Shown piece by piece: positions 1-13,021 of a stretch of DNA of 64,000 nt; position 1 is the first letter of the stretch; each line of letters starts with the position of its first letter. The DNA is taken from NCBI GenBank assembly GCA_024364735.1, contig JAGFNQ010000878.1:186001-250000 (forward strand), written 5' to 3'. Under the pieces are notes generated by a model, which did no database searches, was not told where the DNA came from, and saw only the letters and a list, made by a program, of their open reading frames with translations. This DNA is from Boesenbergia rotunda. Lineage: Eukaryota > Streptophyta > Magnoliopsida > Zingiberales > Zingiberaceae. The position numbers and the translations under genes were made by a program.

Positions 1-167
1 GAACAGCTAAAAATGTACTATTTCAACTGAATCAAGATTTGTATTGGACTACTAGAATTCTAGGCGTCAGTTACTTCATAAAAAAGCAGATTGGTAGACT
101 ATATTCAATATCTTCAACAAAATATTTGCTATTTCCAACAAAAAAAAAAGAAACAGAAAATCCTTAC

Positions 168-3100
168 CCCAGGAAAACCAAGCTCGTAGAGTCCAAACCC
201 AGCAAGTGCTACCACAGGGGCTGCTGATAGTGGACTTAGAAATCTGCATATGATAATAAGAACAGAGTTCAGAAATTTGAATAAACTCCAAAATAAAACA
301 GAGGAATGTGATAGGCAGATGACCTTGTTATATTGCGCCAAAGTCCACTAAAACCAACAACAATTTGTAGTGTTGAAGCCACAATTAATGCACCTTGGGT
401 TCCACGCATGATATGCAAGAATTTCTTCATGGGGAAAACATTCAAATGTTAACTGCTAGAAGAATGATTATAATAGGGCAATCTAAATATAGTTTAATCA
501 ACAACCTCGTGAGGATCCACTATATTGTTGTAACGCCTTGCCAAAATGATAGATATTGTTGGAAGCACAAATGAATATGACCCTCCAATTACAGCAGGCA
601 AGCAAGTTCCAAAGCAGCTTTGAAGAAGTGTGTTAATACCAGCCACAAACAGCAATGTCTGGATTACCCTTGCTTTCTCATCCTAAAACAGTAAAATGAG
701 AGCAAAAACCTCTTACAATACAAAATCACATAGGATTAAATGCAAATTGATCCCTGAGAATTGTTTCGATTTGAATACAAATCATGCGCCGCAACTATTT
801 GGGTTAACAATATAAATTTAATCAGGTCATTTGACTCTATGCAAGATTATATCACAAGTAATATCATTATCTTTCAAGTTACTTTAGTTACATCAACTAA
901 AGTTTGTTCATGCTCTCTCTAGCTATTGTAGCTTCGTCTCCAATAGATTCGACTTGTCAAGTTATAAAATTTACAGATTGTCTTACTGTATGCTCTCAAT
1001 TGTATAAAAGCTTCTCTCCATCTTAACAGCTTTCTCATTGTCTTTGCAATGATATTTTTTATCAGCATCTCATTGTTGAATAATATATTGAAGAAATATA
1101 AAAGTATAAGAACTTTTTTCCATTCAGCATTAATTCTCAGTTTTTTAATTGAATTCAAGAAAGTACAGAATTAGAGATGCAGAACCTTCAACAAATATAC
1201 TATAAATTGAACCCAGATTTCTTTAATTTGGATAAAGACTCTTTTTGAGACAAAGTCCTCACATTTCCTCCTCCCATTTGAGGAACAAGTGCAGTGGGGA
1301 TGATAACAGTGGTTCCAAGCATAACCAGGTAGTGCTGGAATCCAAGAAGAACAGCCTCAGCTGCATCAAATACATAACTAAGACCTGGTTAGCATTCTGC
1401 AGTAGATCGGTGTTAAAGAAAAGGAGAACAGATCATCTGCCAGAACTCCACGAGGAAACAATAAAGCATTTTTTAAAGGAATAAAAACTACTATTTATGG
1501 TAAATTGCAATCCTCAAAAAGAAAAAACTCAACCATGATATGCTGTTGGAATCTCTCTCAATTAATAAGATTAGTTCATGGTTCGATTTTGATTGGCCAG
1601 CTTGTCAATAAGTTGACTCCTTGAGCCAATGGGAATCAGTATAGGCAGAAGGACCTTGTCTTTTAAATTCTTGACGCACCCTTTGATTTCAACATGCCCA
1701 TTTAGGTGCTAGGCATACCCCTTTTGGTGGATTTGTCACAGAATTAATCTTAACGATCACTGACTTAAGATCATGAGTTGTCAAATCACCCATTTGGATA
1801 TGGACACACCCACGAGGATATGAAAACCTTTTGCTTCTTTTAAGACGATATTGTCCTACCTAAGTGTTTATAGTTGATCAACAATCACCTCCAAAGATAT
1901 AAGGACTTTGGTTCGAAAGAGGAGCACTTCAAATTTTAAGTCCTAACAAACTTGCCTCAGAACTTTTTAGAATGGAGAATTTCTTTTTAAAAAGAGAAAA
2001 GACACAAAAGTTATGTCAAATTCAAGATTTTGTAAATATAAATTCAATAATTAATAAAGTTAAAGGAAATACACAACACAATACTTGAGAGTACTATTCC
2101 GGCTACATAGGCATTCAGATTGGCTAAACAGACGGGCCATATGCTGTTCTATTTAATGCATAGCAATCTCTGATTGGTTAATTTTGTTGTATACTTTTTG
2201 GGACAACACAAACGAGAACGAGCACTGCGATACCACATCGGTGTACAAGCTCTTTAAGGTGTGCTAGGACATTCAAGTAGCTTTGTGCTATTATTTTTTC
2301 CTTGCAAGACAATTTGACACATTTTTTGCACAAAAATGCGCCGTGGTGTGCTAGAAAACGCTAGCGACAACTACGCTTTGCATGCCTCCAATCTGTATGT
2401 GCATAGGATTAGAGATTTGGATTATTATCTCAACATTGGTTGATGCAAAATTCTAGCATCTTTTCATGTTGCCTTTGATTGTGTGCCAATGAGAAAGGCT
2501 TAATTAATTAATTCACAGCCTAATTTTGGGAATTTATCCTAGATTCTTAACCAATTTCACATCTTGTAATGATCAACAGTGACTAGATGCTTGGCAGATG
2601 AAAGTCCCTGTCACGACCCAAAGGTTTCTTTTATCCTTATATAAGGGATAACCTCCTTGCTCGGATGATATTCATCATTGCATCAAAAACTACAAGTAAT
2701 ACCCCTAAAGATGCACTAGGCTATAACAAACATGAATACTTAATAATTTATTTAATAATATAGAAAATTGTTAACACAATGTTCAATTCAAAATAATGAC
2801 TCGGTTATACTCATAATATAACATGACTGACAAAACCTAGACTTAATACCAAAACAAATAAATAAATCAAGGTACTAAAATACCAAAACACATAAAGTAA
2901 CAACTGATGCAATAAACATAAAAGAAAAATAAACTGAATGGACTCTAATAGAAATCGTCTCCAATACTATCGTTGAGCATCTCTGAGCAAGACCATCCCA
3001 TGATACTGATAAAGCTTGTGAAGATAGTTTTTATGAGCTTAAGCATAGACTAGTTATTGCTCCTATCCTAATCATTTTTGCAAGGGAAGACGGATTTGTT

Positions 3101-6027
3101 CTCTACACAAATGTGTCAAACCAAGGGTTAAGGGCAGTTTTAATGCAACGCGATTGAGTGGTGGCTTATACCTCCATATGGTTGAAAGACCACGAGCAAC
3201 ATTACACGACTTGAGGTAAGTCATACACAAAAAGGCATCTTAATCACTTTCATGGCACAATCCCCGCTTGTTGAGCGAATCAAGGAGTGTCAGCTATAGG
3301 ATGAGTATCTCCATTTGATTGTTGCAAAGTTGAGACACAGTTCCCATCGCCGGAATCACATGTGGTTAAGGAACAGCTCTTATGAGAATCTCATTGATCC
3401 TGATTTGTAGTACATCCCGACACAACTAGAATGTATAGGGACCTTAAGAAAGACTATTGGTGGCAAAATATGAAAAGAATAGGGTCGAGTTTGTGGCTCG
3501 TTGTTTAGTCCATTGACAAGTTAAGATACAGTTTGTTGGTGCAATGGTATGTCGTTTTGATGTTACAAAGTTTAAATTTGGGAGATAATTGTTGATGTCA
3601 TATCTGTGTGTCAAGTGTGCAAGTGTAAGAAATTTGACATGTGTTGCAAGTGCAATGAATGAAAGTCCAAGTAGGTTGACAAAGATTAAATACTTGGCAT
3701 GCGGAAAAACCAAATAAGTCAGACATAGACACTTGGCAAAACAAAATCCCAAATAGTCAAGGAGACCAGATACTAAGGCATGAAAGTCTAGTAGGTAAGA
3801 GAGATCGGATGCTAGGAACGATGAGGCCCAGGAGGCAAGATGCTTCTAGGCATAGAAATTCCAGAAGTAAGGAGCTTCTTGGCACGACGAAGTCTCGAAG
3901 GTTTAGAGAGTCTCTTAGCACGAAGGCAAACTCTATAAGGAAGAGTTTAAGTATAAATCTACACTAGGAAGAAATTAAACTAAGGTGTGAACTTAGCCTT
4001 AGAAATGACTAGAGTTAGAGGAGTCAACTCATTTGAGAATTCAAAGTCAACTGATGCATCAATTGACTGAATTAACTCAGAATCAAATAGAGATACTGTA
4101 TATTTCGGTTCCAAGTAGTCGACTTAACCAACTGCTAAGCCATCAATCATCTGAACTAAAGAATCAATCGAATAGACTGAAGAACTAGTCAATTGATGCT
4201 CAAAGGTAACAAGATGAAAAGCTTACATATTAGAAAATGACGATCAAGATTACGAGTTAAGTGGATGATTGATGGTGTTAACTAACTGATAATTGTTAGT
4301 TGTCAGATCAACTAACCAGTCAACTGATGACAAATGAGCAATTGACTTATCAACAAGAAAGGCAAGGTGATTTCGAAGACAGAATTCAAACTAAGCTATG
4401 GGTTTATGACAGCTCAGGAAGACATAGGGGAGAACCTGTAGACTCATTCTTGTGTTCAATACTCTTGTTCTCCTATTGTGCTCTCATTGTAATCTCTTGT
4501 GTTCAAATTCTGCATATTGTAAAGAGATATTATAAGAGGTTTCTCCACCTTTGATTGATGGCTAAGAAGAAGAAAAATAGTGGTGCATTCGAGTGATAGA
4601 TCAAAAGGATTATAGGCACTGGAATATGTCTAAGGACTATTGAACCACATTAAAACGCCCGTGTCTAAATCGGTTTGCTTCCTTGTTCTTATTGCTTTCA
4701 TTGTTTTAGTTTATGATGCGTACAAGCCTTGTAGGAAGAAGAATGAACTACGAACAAGGCTTATTCAACCCCCCTAGCCTCTCCCGACAATCCAACACAA
4801 TTTGCATGTTGCGATCTTCAAGTTGCAATAGGAAAGCCACATTTATATGGTTCTTTGCTATTGTTGTTTCCTCACAAAGACAGGTCAATGTGCTTTTTCT
4901 GTAGACGTAAAAAATGCATCTTGGTGACAAAAAAATTCAGGTGACCTCGGCATTTTGCATGCCTCCAAATCCACATGCATACGAGATTTGAGATCTAAAC
5001 TAGCACTACAACATTGGTTAACATAGAATTCAAACATTGTTTATGTTGCCTTGGATTGTGTGCTAAGAAAGGCTTAATTAATAAATTCTTAATTCCCATC
5101 CCTACAATTGCAGCCTAATTTTAGAAATTTACCCAAATTCTCAGCCAATTTCACATCCTCTAATAGTCTCACAAGAATTAACACTTACACTTAATCGTGT
5201 TAGTGTTTAGGTATTGCATCTATGGACCTTGCTCGTTCAGTAAATTCAGGATCAACCCTTACAATTTGAATAATCTTATACATTAATTTTTTATTCACTT
5301 TAAAAATCATCCATATCTTTATTCAATCAATTAGTTATAAAAATCAATTCACACAACAAAAAACATGAAAAGGGAGAGAAGAGATCTCCGTCCAAAATTC
5401 ACACAAGGAAACAATGAAGCACTTTTACAGTAATAAAAACTTGGAAAATTGTGATCTGCAAAAGGAAAAAAAAACATACACGATAAAAGCATACACAGAA
5501 TTAAATCTGCTTTATTATTATTATTATTACTATGTTGAGAAACTGGTTTAAAAAGTTAAGCAAAGATAAATAAGGGAAGAAATTATTATACACGATGTTG
5601 CAAGAAAATGTGGAACATCATTTCTGCAAAAGGTACCGGGCGCCCCCACACGGCCAACCCCATAGCCAAAAATGTGCAATAGCTTGGGGGAAGATGCAGG
5701 GAATCAGGGGATTCAGAGAAGTCAAATCTTAAAAAGAGGAACTGGGAACAGCAATCACAATAAAGTATAATACAATTGAAAAAATCAGCTGTAAAAACAA
5801 GTGTCCTAAATGCTAAAAAGATGGTGGCGAATGTTCATAAATTATTCGATGGGAAGAAGAAAGAAACGAAGCAATGCATAGCTAGAAACAAAGAAATATG
5901 GAAGAAAAAAAGCGAAGAACTTACGCCAAGGCGGAGGGCTGTTGATGCAGTAGGCAACACTCAACTGGTCCTTCACTGGATGCGGCACTAGCTCATCCTG
6001 CTTCGGCGCCGGCGCTGCTCCAGACAT
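168..6027 (-). CDS. Nucleobase-ascorbate transporter (NAT/NCS2), 5' part; continues past left edge
   Basis: Membrane permease of the NAT (xanthine/uracil permease) family. Plant members are mostly predicted plasma-membrane purine/uracil/xanthine carriers. Five minus-strand exons join in phase: 5925-6027, 1263-1360, 506-682, 324-424 and 168-243, all with GT donors and AG acceptors, giving 185 codons. The start at 6027 gives MSGAAPAPKQDE, then PPPW and, across intron 1, PEAVLLGFQHYLVMLGTT, a NAT signature. Later blocks are QTLLFVAGINTLLQ, LPAVIGGSYSF, GTQGALIVASTLQIV and SPLSAAPVVALAGFGLYELG. The family is usually about 520-530 residues, so roughly the last two thirds lie off the window. No stop or frameshift is seen in these exons. 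One oddity is a Cys in FGTCLPAV where most plant members have Arg. Intron 1 (about 4.6 kb) holds retroelement debris. Homology is firm; substrate is not predictable. Confidence 0.9.
2283..2580. repeat. Diverged direct duplicate B (partner 4850-5165) in NAT intron 1
   Basis: Both copies share in order a TTTGCTATT/TGTGCTATT start, GCATGCCTCCAA, AACATTGGTT, ATGTTGCCTT, GATTGTGTGC, AAAGGCTTAATTAAT, CAGCCTAATTTT and CCAATTTCACATC. By eye they differ by roughly a quarter of positions, so the duplication is old. The retroelement remnants lie between the two copies, which might mean these are decayed LTRs or a duplicated intron segment. Confidence 0.6.
3050..3530 (+). pseudogene. Ty3/gypsy pol remnant (RT/RNase H to integrase zinc-finger region)
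   Basis: A decayed fragment of a gypsy polyprotein inside NAT intron 1, antisense to the host gene. With frame changes it reads APILIIFAREDGFVLYTN, SNQGLRAVLMQ and VVAY, then DHEQHY, the usual RT-to-RNase H junction. Further on come DEYLHLIVAKLRH-like text, YRDLKKDYWWQNMKR and EFVARC, the integrase HHCC region. Stops and frameshifts are frequent, so it cannot encode enzyme. No matching LTR pair was identified; the direct repeats at 2283-2580 and 4850-5165 flank it and are candidates. Confidence 0.75.
3590..4797 (+). mobile_element. Probable solo LTR of a Ty1/copia (SIRE-like) element
   Basis: It starts TGTTGATGTC and ends in CAACA (an inverted terminal match) after a run of cytosines and TCCCGACAATCC. 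This resembles the 3' ends of the other Copia LTRs in this window (CACCCCCCCTCTA then GATCCAACA). The first 400 bases carry imperfect repeats of a 'tact(a/t)aggcatgaaagtc' type, as U3 regions of this group do. No primer-binding site follows, so it is solo or truncated, and I could not find a clean 5-bp target duplication. The sequence just before it is purine-rich. Confidence 0.5.
4850..5165. repeat. Diverged direct duplicate B' of 2283-2580
   Basis: Partner of the intron repeat described at 2283-2580, same orientation. A second shorter pair also lies in this intron: 1430-1545 resembles 5375-5490 (shared GAGGAAACAAT/AAGGAAACAAT, AATAAAAACT, GTAAATTGCAATC/AAAATTGTGATC). A third weak relative may be 28385-28440. 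Confidence 0.55.
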
Positions 6028-6779
6028 CTCATCTACCGCCTTAAAACAACCACTTCAAGAACCCTAAAAACCTCACTCAATTGATACACACTAACCGCAC
6101 ACCACTCAAAGACAAGCACTCGTAGTTCAACCTCCAGTCTTCAAGGATCTAAACGTCAAAAATCTGATCTTTCACAGAATTCCAAGCCTCCAAGAGCAAC
6201 AGTCAAAACGGCATTCGAAGATCACGAGAAAGAGATGCAGCTCACCGTCAGTCACCCACCACGACAACAAAAGACTCAATGGGAGTCAAGATCTGCGTCA
6301 TGAATGGCTTAAAGTTTTGGCAAAGGCACCACAATGGCTTCTTCGCCGCGCTCTGGGACTAGGAAGATTGAAGAATCTTGCGCAAGCTCCGGTTTTATTA
6401 ATATTTTTTTCCTCATTGTTTATGTTTTAAATCCTTAGACGGCTCGGGACAAGTTTGCTACCCAGCTGTCCACTCTTTGAAAAAAAAAATACTAATGAGG
6501 TAATCTCGAATTTAAAAAAAATATTAAATAATTCAAAAAATATCCACAGGACGATTTAGAAATTCAATATCATATCGTAATTGAGGATTGAATTATAAAT
6601 ACTCAAAATTTGATTAATTATTCATCCACTGCTCCATAATCCTAGACATTAGCTGTCTATTTTAATTGTAGCAGCAGGAGGTATGCCGCTCACTCCATTG
6701 CTCCGACTCCATCTCTAAGAAAATAAATAATGAATGGTGAATAGTAGTACCCTTTTTAAAAGGATAGAGAAGCTCGGGA
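6028..6779 (-). promoter_or_regulatory. 5' UTR and promoter region of the NAT gene (inferred)
   Basis: This lies immediately upstream of the NAT start codon. About 300 bp of mixed-composition sequence (6028-6400) fits a 5' UTR and core promoter; beyond it the sequence becomes AT-rich. I see no unambiguous TATA box in the expected orientation and set no transcription start. No other gene is visible here. Confidence 0.3.
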
Positions 6780-7035
6780 TTACGATATAGATGATTAATT
6801 AACTCGTAAATATTTATTGTTTGATTTTAATTATGATAAATTTTTTAAGAATTTTTTTTCTAAATAGGATATGCAACCGTGGATCGATGTTAGGCTTCTG
6901 AATCATCCATCGTGAACATTTCTTAATTTACTCTGACGGTCAATGAAAATTTTCTTGAAATGTCAAGCTTCTAGATTGCCACTGTGAATATTTTTTAATT
7001 ATTTGATGATCGGTGAAAAATTTTTATGAGTTCAA
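6780..7035 (-). repeat. Dispersed repeat family 2, copy 1
   Basis: Shares a block with 30840-31050: ATGATTAATTA, then TACGATAAATTTT/TATGATAAATTTT, CTAAATAGG, CGTGG...GATGTTAGGCTT, CATC...GTGAACATTTCT, and CGGTCAATGAAAATTTTC/CCGATGAAAAATTTTC. Within this copy the last 90 bases are duplicated (AGGCTTCTGAATCATCCATCG and AAGCTTCTAGATTGCCACTG). No coding potential. Class unknown. Confidence 0.5.
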
Positions 7036-8459
7036 TTTAATTAATTTTTTTTAATGATCGAGGAATAAAAAATAAAAAGAACTACAAAAGTGAAAAAAGA
7101 GTAAATCGTATAAAAGTTGCAGCGACCAGCATTATTTTGATGGTCTTGCAACACAAAACTGCTGCTAGAGGTAAAATAGTCGATAAATCATTTTGATAGT
7201 GATTCAGAAATTGGACGATACCTTCCTTTAACACGAGACAAAGCAGGCAAGGCAGCCGACAGTACATTGCTGTCATCGGAAGCAAGTCAAATCACTGAGG
7301 AATCAAACAAATTTGCAGGTAAAAAGCGTTTTTCTCTTCTCCTCTTTTCTTAAAAAACAAGAAAAGAGAAATTCAATTCTATGTGCTGGTTAATTAAAAT
7401 GAGTTAGCACGTAACGTTAGCGTCGAGTGCCAATGGAGTCCTCTTCTTGGAGAATGACCTCCCAACTTGCTCACTTACGCTCCCCATCAATTGTGCTTGT
7501 GATAGACTTTGCTCAGTTTGTATTGATCTCTACCGACCATTAATTGGTAAATTTTATTTTTTGCATAATAGAATTGAAAAAGCAAAAAATATGGTCCTGT
7601 CTAAAAGGACATGTTAAGACTAAGACTGTTGCTTTAATATGTCTCGTACTTGCAATTTTCGTTTCATAATAATAGAGACCATTTGATTTGCCTTTTTGTT
7701 TTTAATGTATATGGAACGCATGGATTTTTTTTTTTTTTTTTTGCATTCCACCATTAAACGTATCCTTGGCTGGCAAACTGTATTAATGATGCAGGTATCT
7801 ATTTATTCACTTTCGAAACCGCAACCATAAATATGTAGGACACAAGTTCAGTGGGATAGGGTAATAAGGCATTGTGATGGAAAATCCTACGAGTGTCTAC
7901 TATGGCCATCCTTGCATGGATGTTGTCATGTAGAGATTTTTCGAATGAGAGATTGATATACCTGAATAAAAAAATGAATATCATACATATCGATTGATAT
8001 CCAATAAAAAATATATACATAATTTTTTTTATTAACATTATGTTATATTATATATTATATATTATTTTAAATATATATATAATATATAATGTTAATTTTA
8101 ATATAATTTTGTTGAATGATATAATTAAATTGAAAGAAGAAAAATTATTAATATATAATATATTTGATTCTTTAATGGGTATGGATATTCGGATGGATAT
8201 CCGATATCCGATGGATATGAACATGAAGAATATAAAATCCGATCTGAATTCGATCCATTATCATCCCTATTATCATGTTGGCCTTCATCTTCGTTCACTC
8301 TCTTCATTTCTTGATTATCATGTCCATGGATGACCATGTATAGAACATTGCTGTTTCTTTCTAACTAAAATCCTAAATTCTAAATTCCTCACAAGGAAGA
8401 GGAGGAGGAAGCAAACTGACCGAGTTTAACTCTAGTGATTAGTGAATACAATTAACTTA
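7036..8459. other. Intergenic AT-rich DNA, no gene seen
   Basis: Contains a poly-T run at 7722-7741, an AT dinucleotide-rich tract at 8040-8100 and a short stretch of GGATATCCG-type palindromes at 8180-8220. ORFs here are short and have no recognisable similarity. Confidence 0.6.
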
Positions 8460-8675
8460 GGGGGTGTTTGGTAAGCGAATTTAGAAGGCGGGAATGAGAA
8501 TAAAATCTATTTCATTCCCATTTATGATGTTTAGTATACGAGAATCAAAATCAAAATATGGATATGATATCCTTGATTTTATAATTCAACCCCTATTAAG
8601 TTATCACTAAATTTATAAATTTAATTAATTAAAATTTATTATTATTTTCATTATCGAATATATATCAAACACCCT
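8460..8675. mobile_element. Tourist-like MITE (PIF/Harbinger type), 216 bp
   Basis: Left end GGGGGTGTTTGGTA, right end TATCAAACACCCT. These are inverted repeats of each other over about 10 bases, and both are flanked by the trinucleotide TTA (8457-8459 and 8676-8678), the target duplication of PIF/Harbinger MITEs. The interior is AT-rich and non-coding, with GGGAATGAGAATAAAATC near the left end. Confidence 0.75.
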
Positions 8676-10499
8676 TTAATGTTGCTACTACAATTGTTCC
8701 TATTCACGGTGCCCATGCACATGGTGAGTTGAGTTGGTTAACCGGGCCACTCCATGTTGAACTCATTACCCAAACATTAATGGACCACGTTGGGTGAGAG
8801 GGGGCATCTGTACCACGAGATGCTCATGCCTCTGTGCTGCCAAGCTCCACTTATGTTTTTACTAGTTAGTGGATCCAAGAGGAAGAATGGGACAAGGAAG
8901 TCCCATCCCATTGCCTTGTAATTGTTTGTGTTTCTTCTTGCCAGTTGTCAGATAGGCATCTTAAATTTAAAATTTAAAATCTTAAATTAAATTATATAGT
9001 AAAAAATATTAAATTATCATTTAGACATATACATTCGATCTTTTCGATCTTTAATTAATTACGATGTATTTATAAAAAAAATTCTTCAAATAGAAATGCA
9101 ATCACTAAATTTTTTTTTGTAAAATCGAATCCATAGTTTCAGATTCGATATTTTGTAATCAAAACAAAAAAAAATCTTTAAAAAATAACACAAATCGAAT
9201 AGATGAGGTGTATGGGGTCGCATCACATGCAAGGCAAATAGAATAGATTAACTCAAATCGAGTTAAAAAGATAGGCTCATGAAATACGTCTCTTTATTCA
9301 TTGACAACTGGAGACAACAATATCTCTCAACGTTTTTGTGTCCCTTTACTTGAAAGAGAGGGGACAATGAAAAATATAAATAATTTTAAACTGAATGAAA
9401 TAATGAAGGAGCAAGCGTTTTACAAAAAAAAAAAAAAAAAAAGAGATAATAGATCGATCAATCTTAAAAGTTAATTTTACAATTTTATATTTCTAATTCA
9501 TTTCAGAAGAAAATAAAATGTTGCAAATTGGAGTGAAATTCCTTCTCCTTTTTTTATTATTCAAATTTTATTTTAAATAGATTGAGAAGAGTATTATTCT
9601 CAATTCCTACCAGAAAAATAAATAAATAAATAAAATGTTAATTGTTTCACTTCTCATTTCCCACATGGACATGAATTGTTATATTATTCAAATTTTTAAT
9701 AACAAATATTTGGAAACCTTTTAAAAAATACAAATATAATAGAATTCTCCTTCCTCCTATGTGGTTCATTTTTTCCATCAGCCTTCATATGGTCAGTTGA
9801 GGTGATAGTTGGATACAAGACCATTCCGCCCATAAAATAAGGTAGATAACCATTTTAGGACAGGGGCCCATATTTTTTAATTATATCAAAAAAAATGAAA
9901 GATATGAACCCGCTAAATTCTCACGACTCGAAGGCAGCATCAATACATAACTCTTATTTGTACGCGATTTCTTCTATGGCGTTCTTTTATCAATGTATGG
10001 ATCCACCGAACATGAGATAATTCTAATCTTTTTTTCGACTTTCTTTTTCACCCTGCAACATGCGACACCAGGCACGGATCCATCGAATAAGAGATAATCC
10101 TAATCTTCGTCCGCGGACTTTCTTCTTCCGTATATACTAGTTGCGTCCTAATCGCGTGACGATAACTATACGTGCATGCAACCTAATCATGCTAATTCGC
10201 ATGGTAGTTGTCGCACGTGAAATGGCCCAACGGTCGGCTTTCGATCGCGTGACATAATCACATGTCACAGTATATTTACTGTAGTTGTTATTTACAAACT
10301 GAACTTTATAGTTATTTACCACAACAAATGGTCATTTTTAATTATTCGCTTTAGGCCCCATCAAACATAGGTACGACTCTGGTTAGATGGTGGTTTGCCA
10401 CTTGAGGTTGAGGAGTTGAATCACGGGGCTGGCAAAGTATAAATTTCAGCACTATAACTCACCCCCACATTCACCTACCTCCTCAGTTACCATGATTTA
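8676..10499. other. Intergenic DNA, no gene seen
   Basis: AT-rich with homopolymer runs (poly-A at 9422-9440). A short phrase GGATCCA(C)CGAA(C/T)(A)AGAGATAATYCTAATCTT recurs at about 9998 and 10076, a small local duplication. No reading frame here resembles a known protein. Confidence 0.5.
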
Positions 10500-12940
10500 T
10501 GTCACGCCCCCAGAGACTCATGCTTGCTCAACAATCGGGCAGTATCTCCCCTGTACGGCGGACAAGTTGGGATAAATATACATCACATCTCAACATAAAA
10601 GATGGCTCATCTATCATAACTGGAAAATAAATGCATAACCACGCAGTTTATATCAATAAGAATGATAAAGATAAAATAAACATAAACATTCCAGACCGTT
10701 ATTGTCGTTTAACCGAATAAAACGAGCAGAAAGTCCGTATACAAAAGAAAACTCCAGTATGAGTCCAAAAACGAACATACCTCTACTACAACAATATTGG
10801 ACTAATAAAACAAATACCAGTCCATGAAATAAATGCGAAAATAACGAAAATACAGAAATAAAGTAACTGCGATAATAAACTAAATATGGAAATAAACTCC
10901 AATACTACTCGACACCGTGGGCTGCAACTGGATCCTCTCCTGGTCCCAATAGCGCATCTACTGCCACCTGAAATAAATATAGGTGGTACGAGTGGTGAGT
11001 CCGGGCAACTCTGCGAGTATATAAGTAGACAAATGTATGACATCAAAAGATATATGAAGCAACAAATACAACGGTGTCAGTCTCTAGGAAATAGAGGAAC
11101 ATCTAAGCATGTATAAAACAACGTGATAACATACGTGATAACATAGTATCAAACATACATGCATGTCAACCAAATGCAGCAATCATAGCTCATATAAATA
11201 CAACAAACACAAGAAAATACATAATGCAATAAATGCATATGATGCAATGACATGTGTCACCCCTGATGTTAGTCAAGCTGCCAACACATCACATCTGTGT
11301 GGCCGAGTGGGTAGGGTTGTGACAACTGTACGCACTCCAACGAATACCACTAGTATATGTGGTTGAGTGGACAGGATGCTGGGGAGCCAATTACTCCAAA
11401 ATCCCGAGATAAAGGGGGAGCCACCAACAACTCTGATATCCCTCGTAAACAATGGTGAGGGTGTCAACTGCTTGCCTACAACTCCAATAACCATTGTACG
11501 TGAGTGGTCGAGTGTGGCGCAATAGGACAGTTTCACACTCTAGCAACTACCACGACGAGTGGTTGAGTGACGAAGCAACTAGATGACTGACGATAGCTTA
11601 ACCATATGAAAGTCCAACGGTCGTTAGTAGTAATAGTGCAGATATGGTGCATGATACAAAATGCACAAACAATCGAATAATCAACAATGCAACGATATAA
11701 GCAACAAGTATCAGAAACCAACGGATATAAAATCCTAGTGGTCTTTAATGAACATCTAAGTACTCGTGTACGAGTGGTACTTTACAGAATAGAAAACCAA
11801 CGATGGGACTATACGGATATAAAATATGATTAACTCGAAGATCAAACGAAGAAAGTATCAGCAGACGATATTAAAATAAACAACAGCAAAGAACAAGGTC
11901 AAGCAAACCCTACTCAGACATAAAAAGTCATGCATTTATGGTAAATGAACTACAAGAATACAAAGGAGAGTACCCGCCTTGTAATTGACGTATCGGAGAG
12001 AACCTCCTCGTGATCTCCAAAAATCGATCAAGGTCCTGTATTTAAAACACAGTTTAGCTATTTATATAAGTAATAAATTAGTTAAACTATACCAAACATA
12101 TTTAAGACATATTCTAATTACAACATCTATTTAGTTAAATCCAATATAACTAGGGGTTCCTTCCTAACCTAATTATCACAATTAGGTTATTAAGTAAATT
12201 TTCCAAATTAACGAAACTACCATGACTACCAACCTAATCCTCGAATCCGTTAACTACTAGATCCGAGATATCCACAACAAGGAGGTCAAGGTCAACTCCC
12301 TAACTTAGAGGGCACATGGCAAGGGTCCCACAATATCAAGTGTGATCACACAACAACACACAAACAAATTCATGAAGTCTTCTAATTACATATACTATCA
12401 AACAAAAGACCTAAAGACTACAAAAATAAAGAACAAATCATTAAACTCCATAAAAAGCATCTTCTTCTACAGAATTCAAAAACACACACACGCACTACAA
12501 CGTATACATCAACTCTTCGGCATACAACAGTGCCAATGCCCACAACGAGGGGATGACAACGACCAAGGAAGGAAGGGCTCGTGAGTGGGGAGGACGGTGT
12601 GGCTCGAGCCCGACTGTCGCACGGGGAGGGGGTGCGCCGTGAGGGAGGAGTTGCAGAAGAAGAAGAGAAGGAGAAGAAGAAGAAGGGGAAGGGGAAGGGG
12701 AAGGAGAAGAGGTGCGACGACAGTGATGAAGGAAATCGCTTGCGCGTGCGTTGGCGTCGGGGAGAAACCAACTATGCGGCGGCGTCGAGGCAAAGAGGAA
12801 ACAAAAGAAGAATGATTTCAGGAGAAGTTTTTAGGGTTTTAAATAGTTTTAACTTTTTTACAATAAAGCCTCCAAGTTTGTTTAATTCCAACTACACCCC
12901 TATATTTTAAATTTTACCATTTTAGCCCCCTAACTTTCGG
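10500..12940 (-). mobile_element. Gypsy-type long LTR, minus orientation, 3' end at 10500
   Basis: The left border TGTCACGCCCCC (minus-strand LTR end ...GGGCGTGACA) matches the border of the LTR at 57620 (TGTCACGCCCC). The two also share interior text such as GGGTCACCCCTGA / GTGTCACCCCTGA and TGGGTAGGG. On the minus strand a TATTTAAAACCC core promoter lies near 12845, followed by a C/T-rich leader. A TG...CA alternative would end at 12332 (TGTGGGACCC on the minus strand), but that would leave the promoter outside the LTR. The right boundary is therefore uncertain. The GC-rich ORFs at 12418-12910 are compositional, not genes. Confidence 0.45.
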
Positions 12941-12945
12941 TATTT

Positions 12946-13021
12946 AATAATTTACCTCCTCCGTGTGAATCCTAGAGCGGATTGACGGGAACACTTCAGA
13001 CAAGCGTTTTACCTTTTGCCA
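12946..13021 (-). repeat. SINE-like repeat, truncated copy E
   Basis: Minus strand begins TGGCAAAAGGTAAAACGCTTG and contains CCCGTCAATCCG and ACGGAGGAGGTAAAT, matching the first third of the roughly 200-bp family described at 37885-38088. The 3' two thirds are missing. Confidence 0.55.

Noticed and set aside
12418..12910. Several overlapping ORFs of 76-117 codons on both strands
   Set aside because: GC- and purine-rich leader of a minus-strand LTR; residues are Arg/Gly/Lys or Ser/Pro/Phe runs with no domain.
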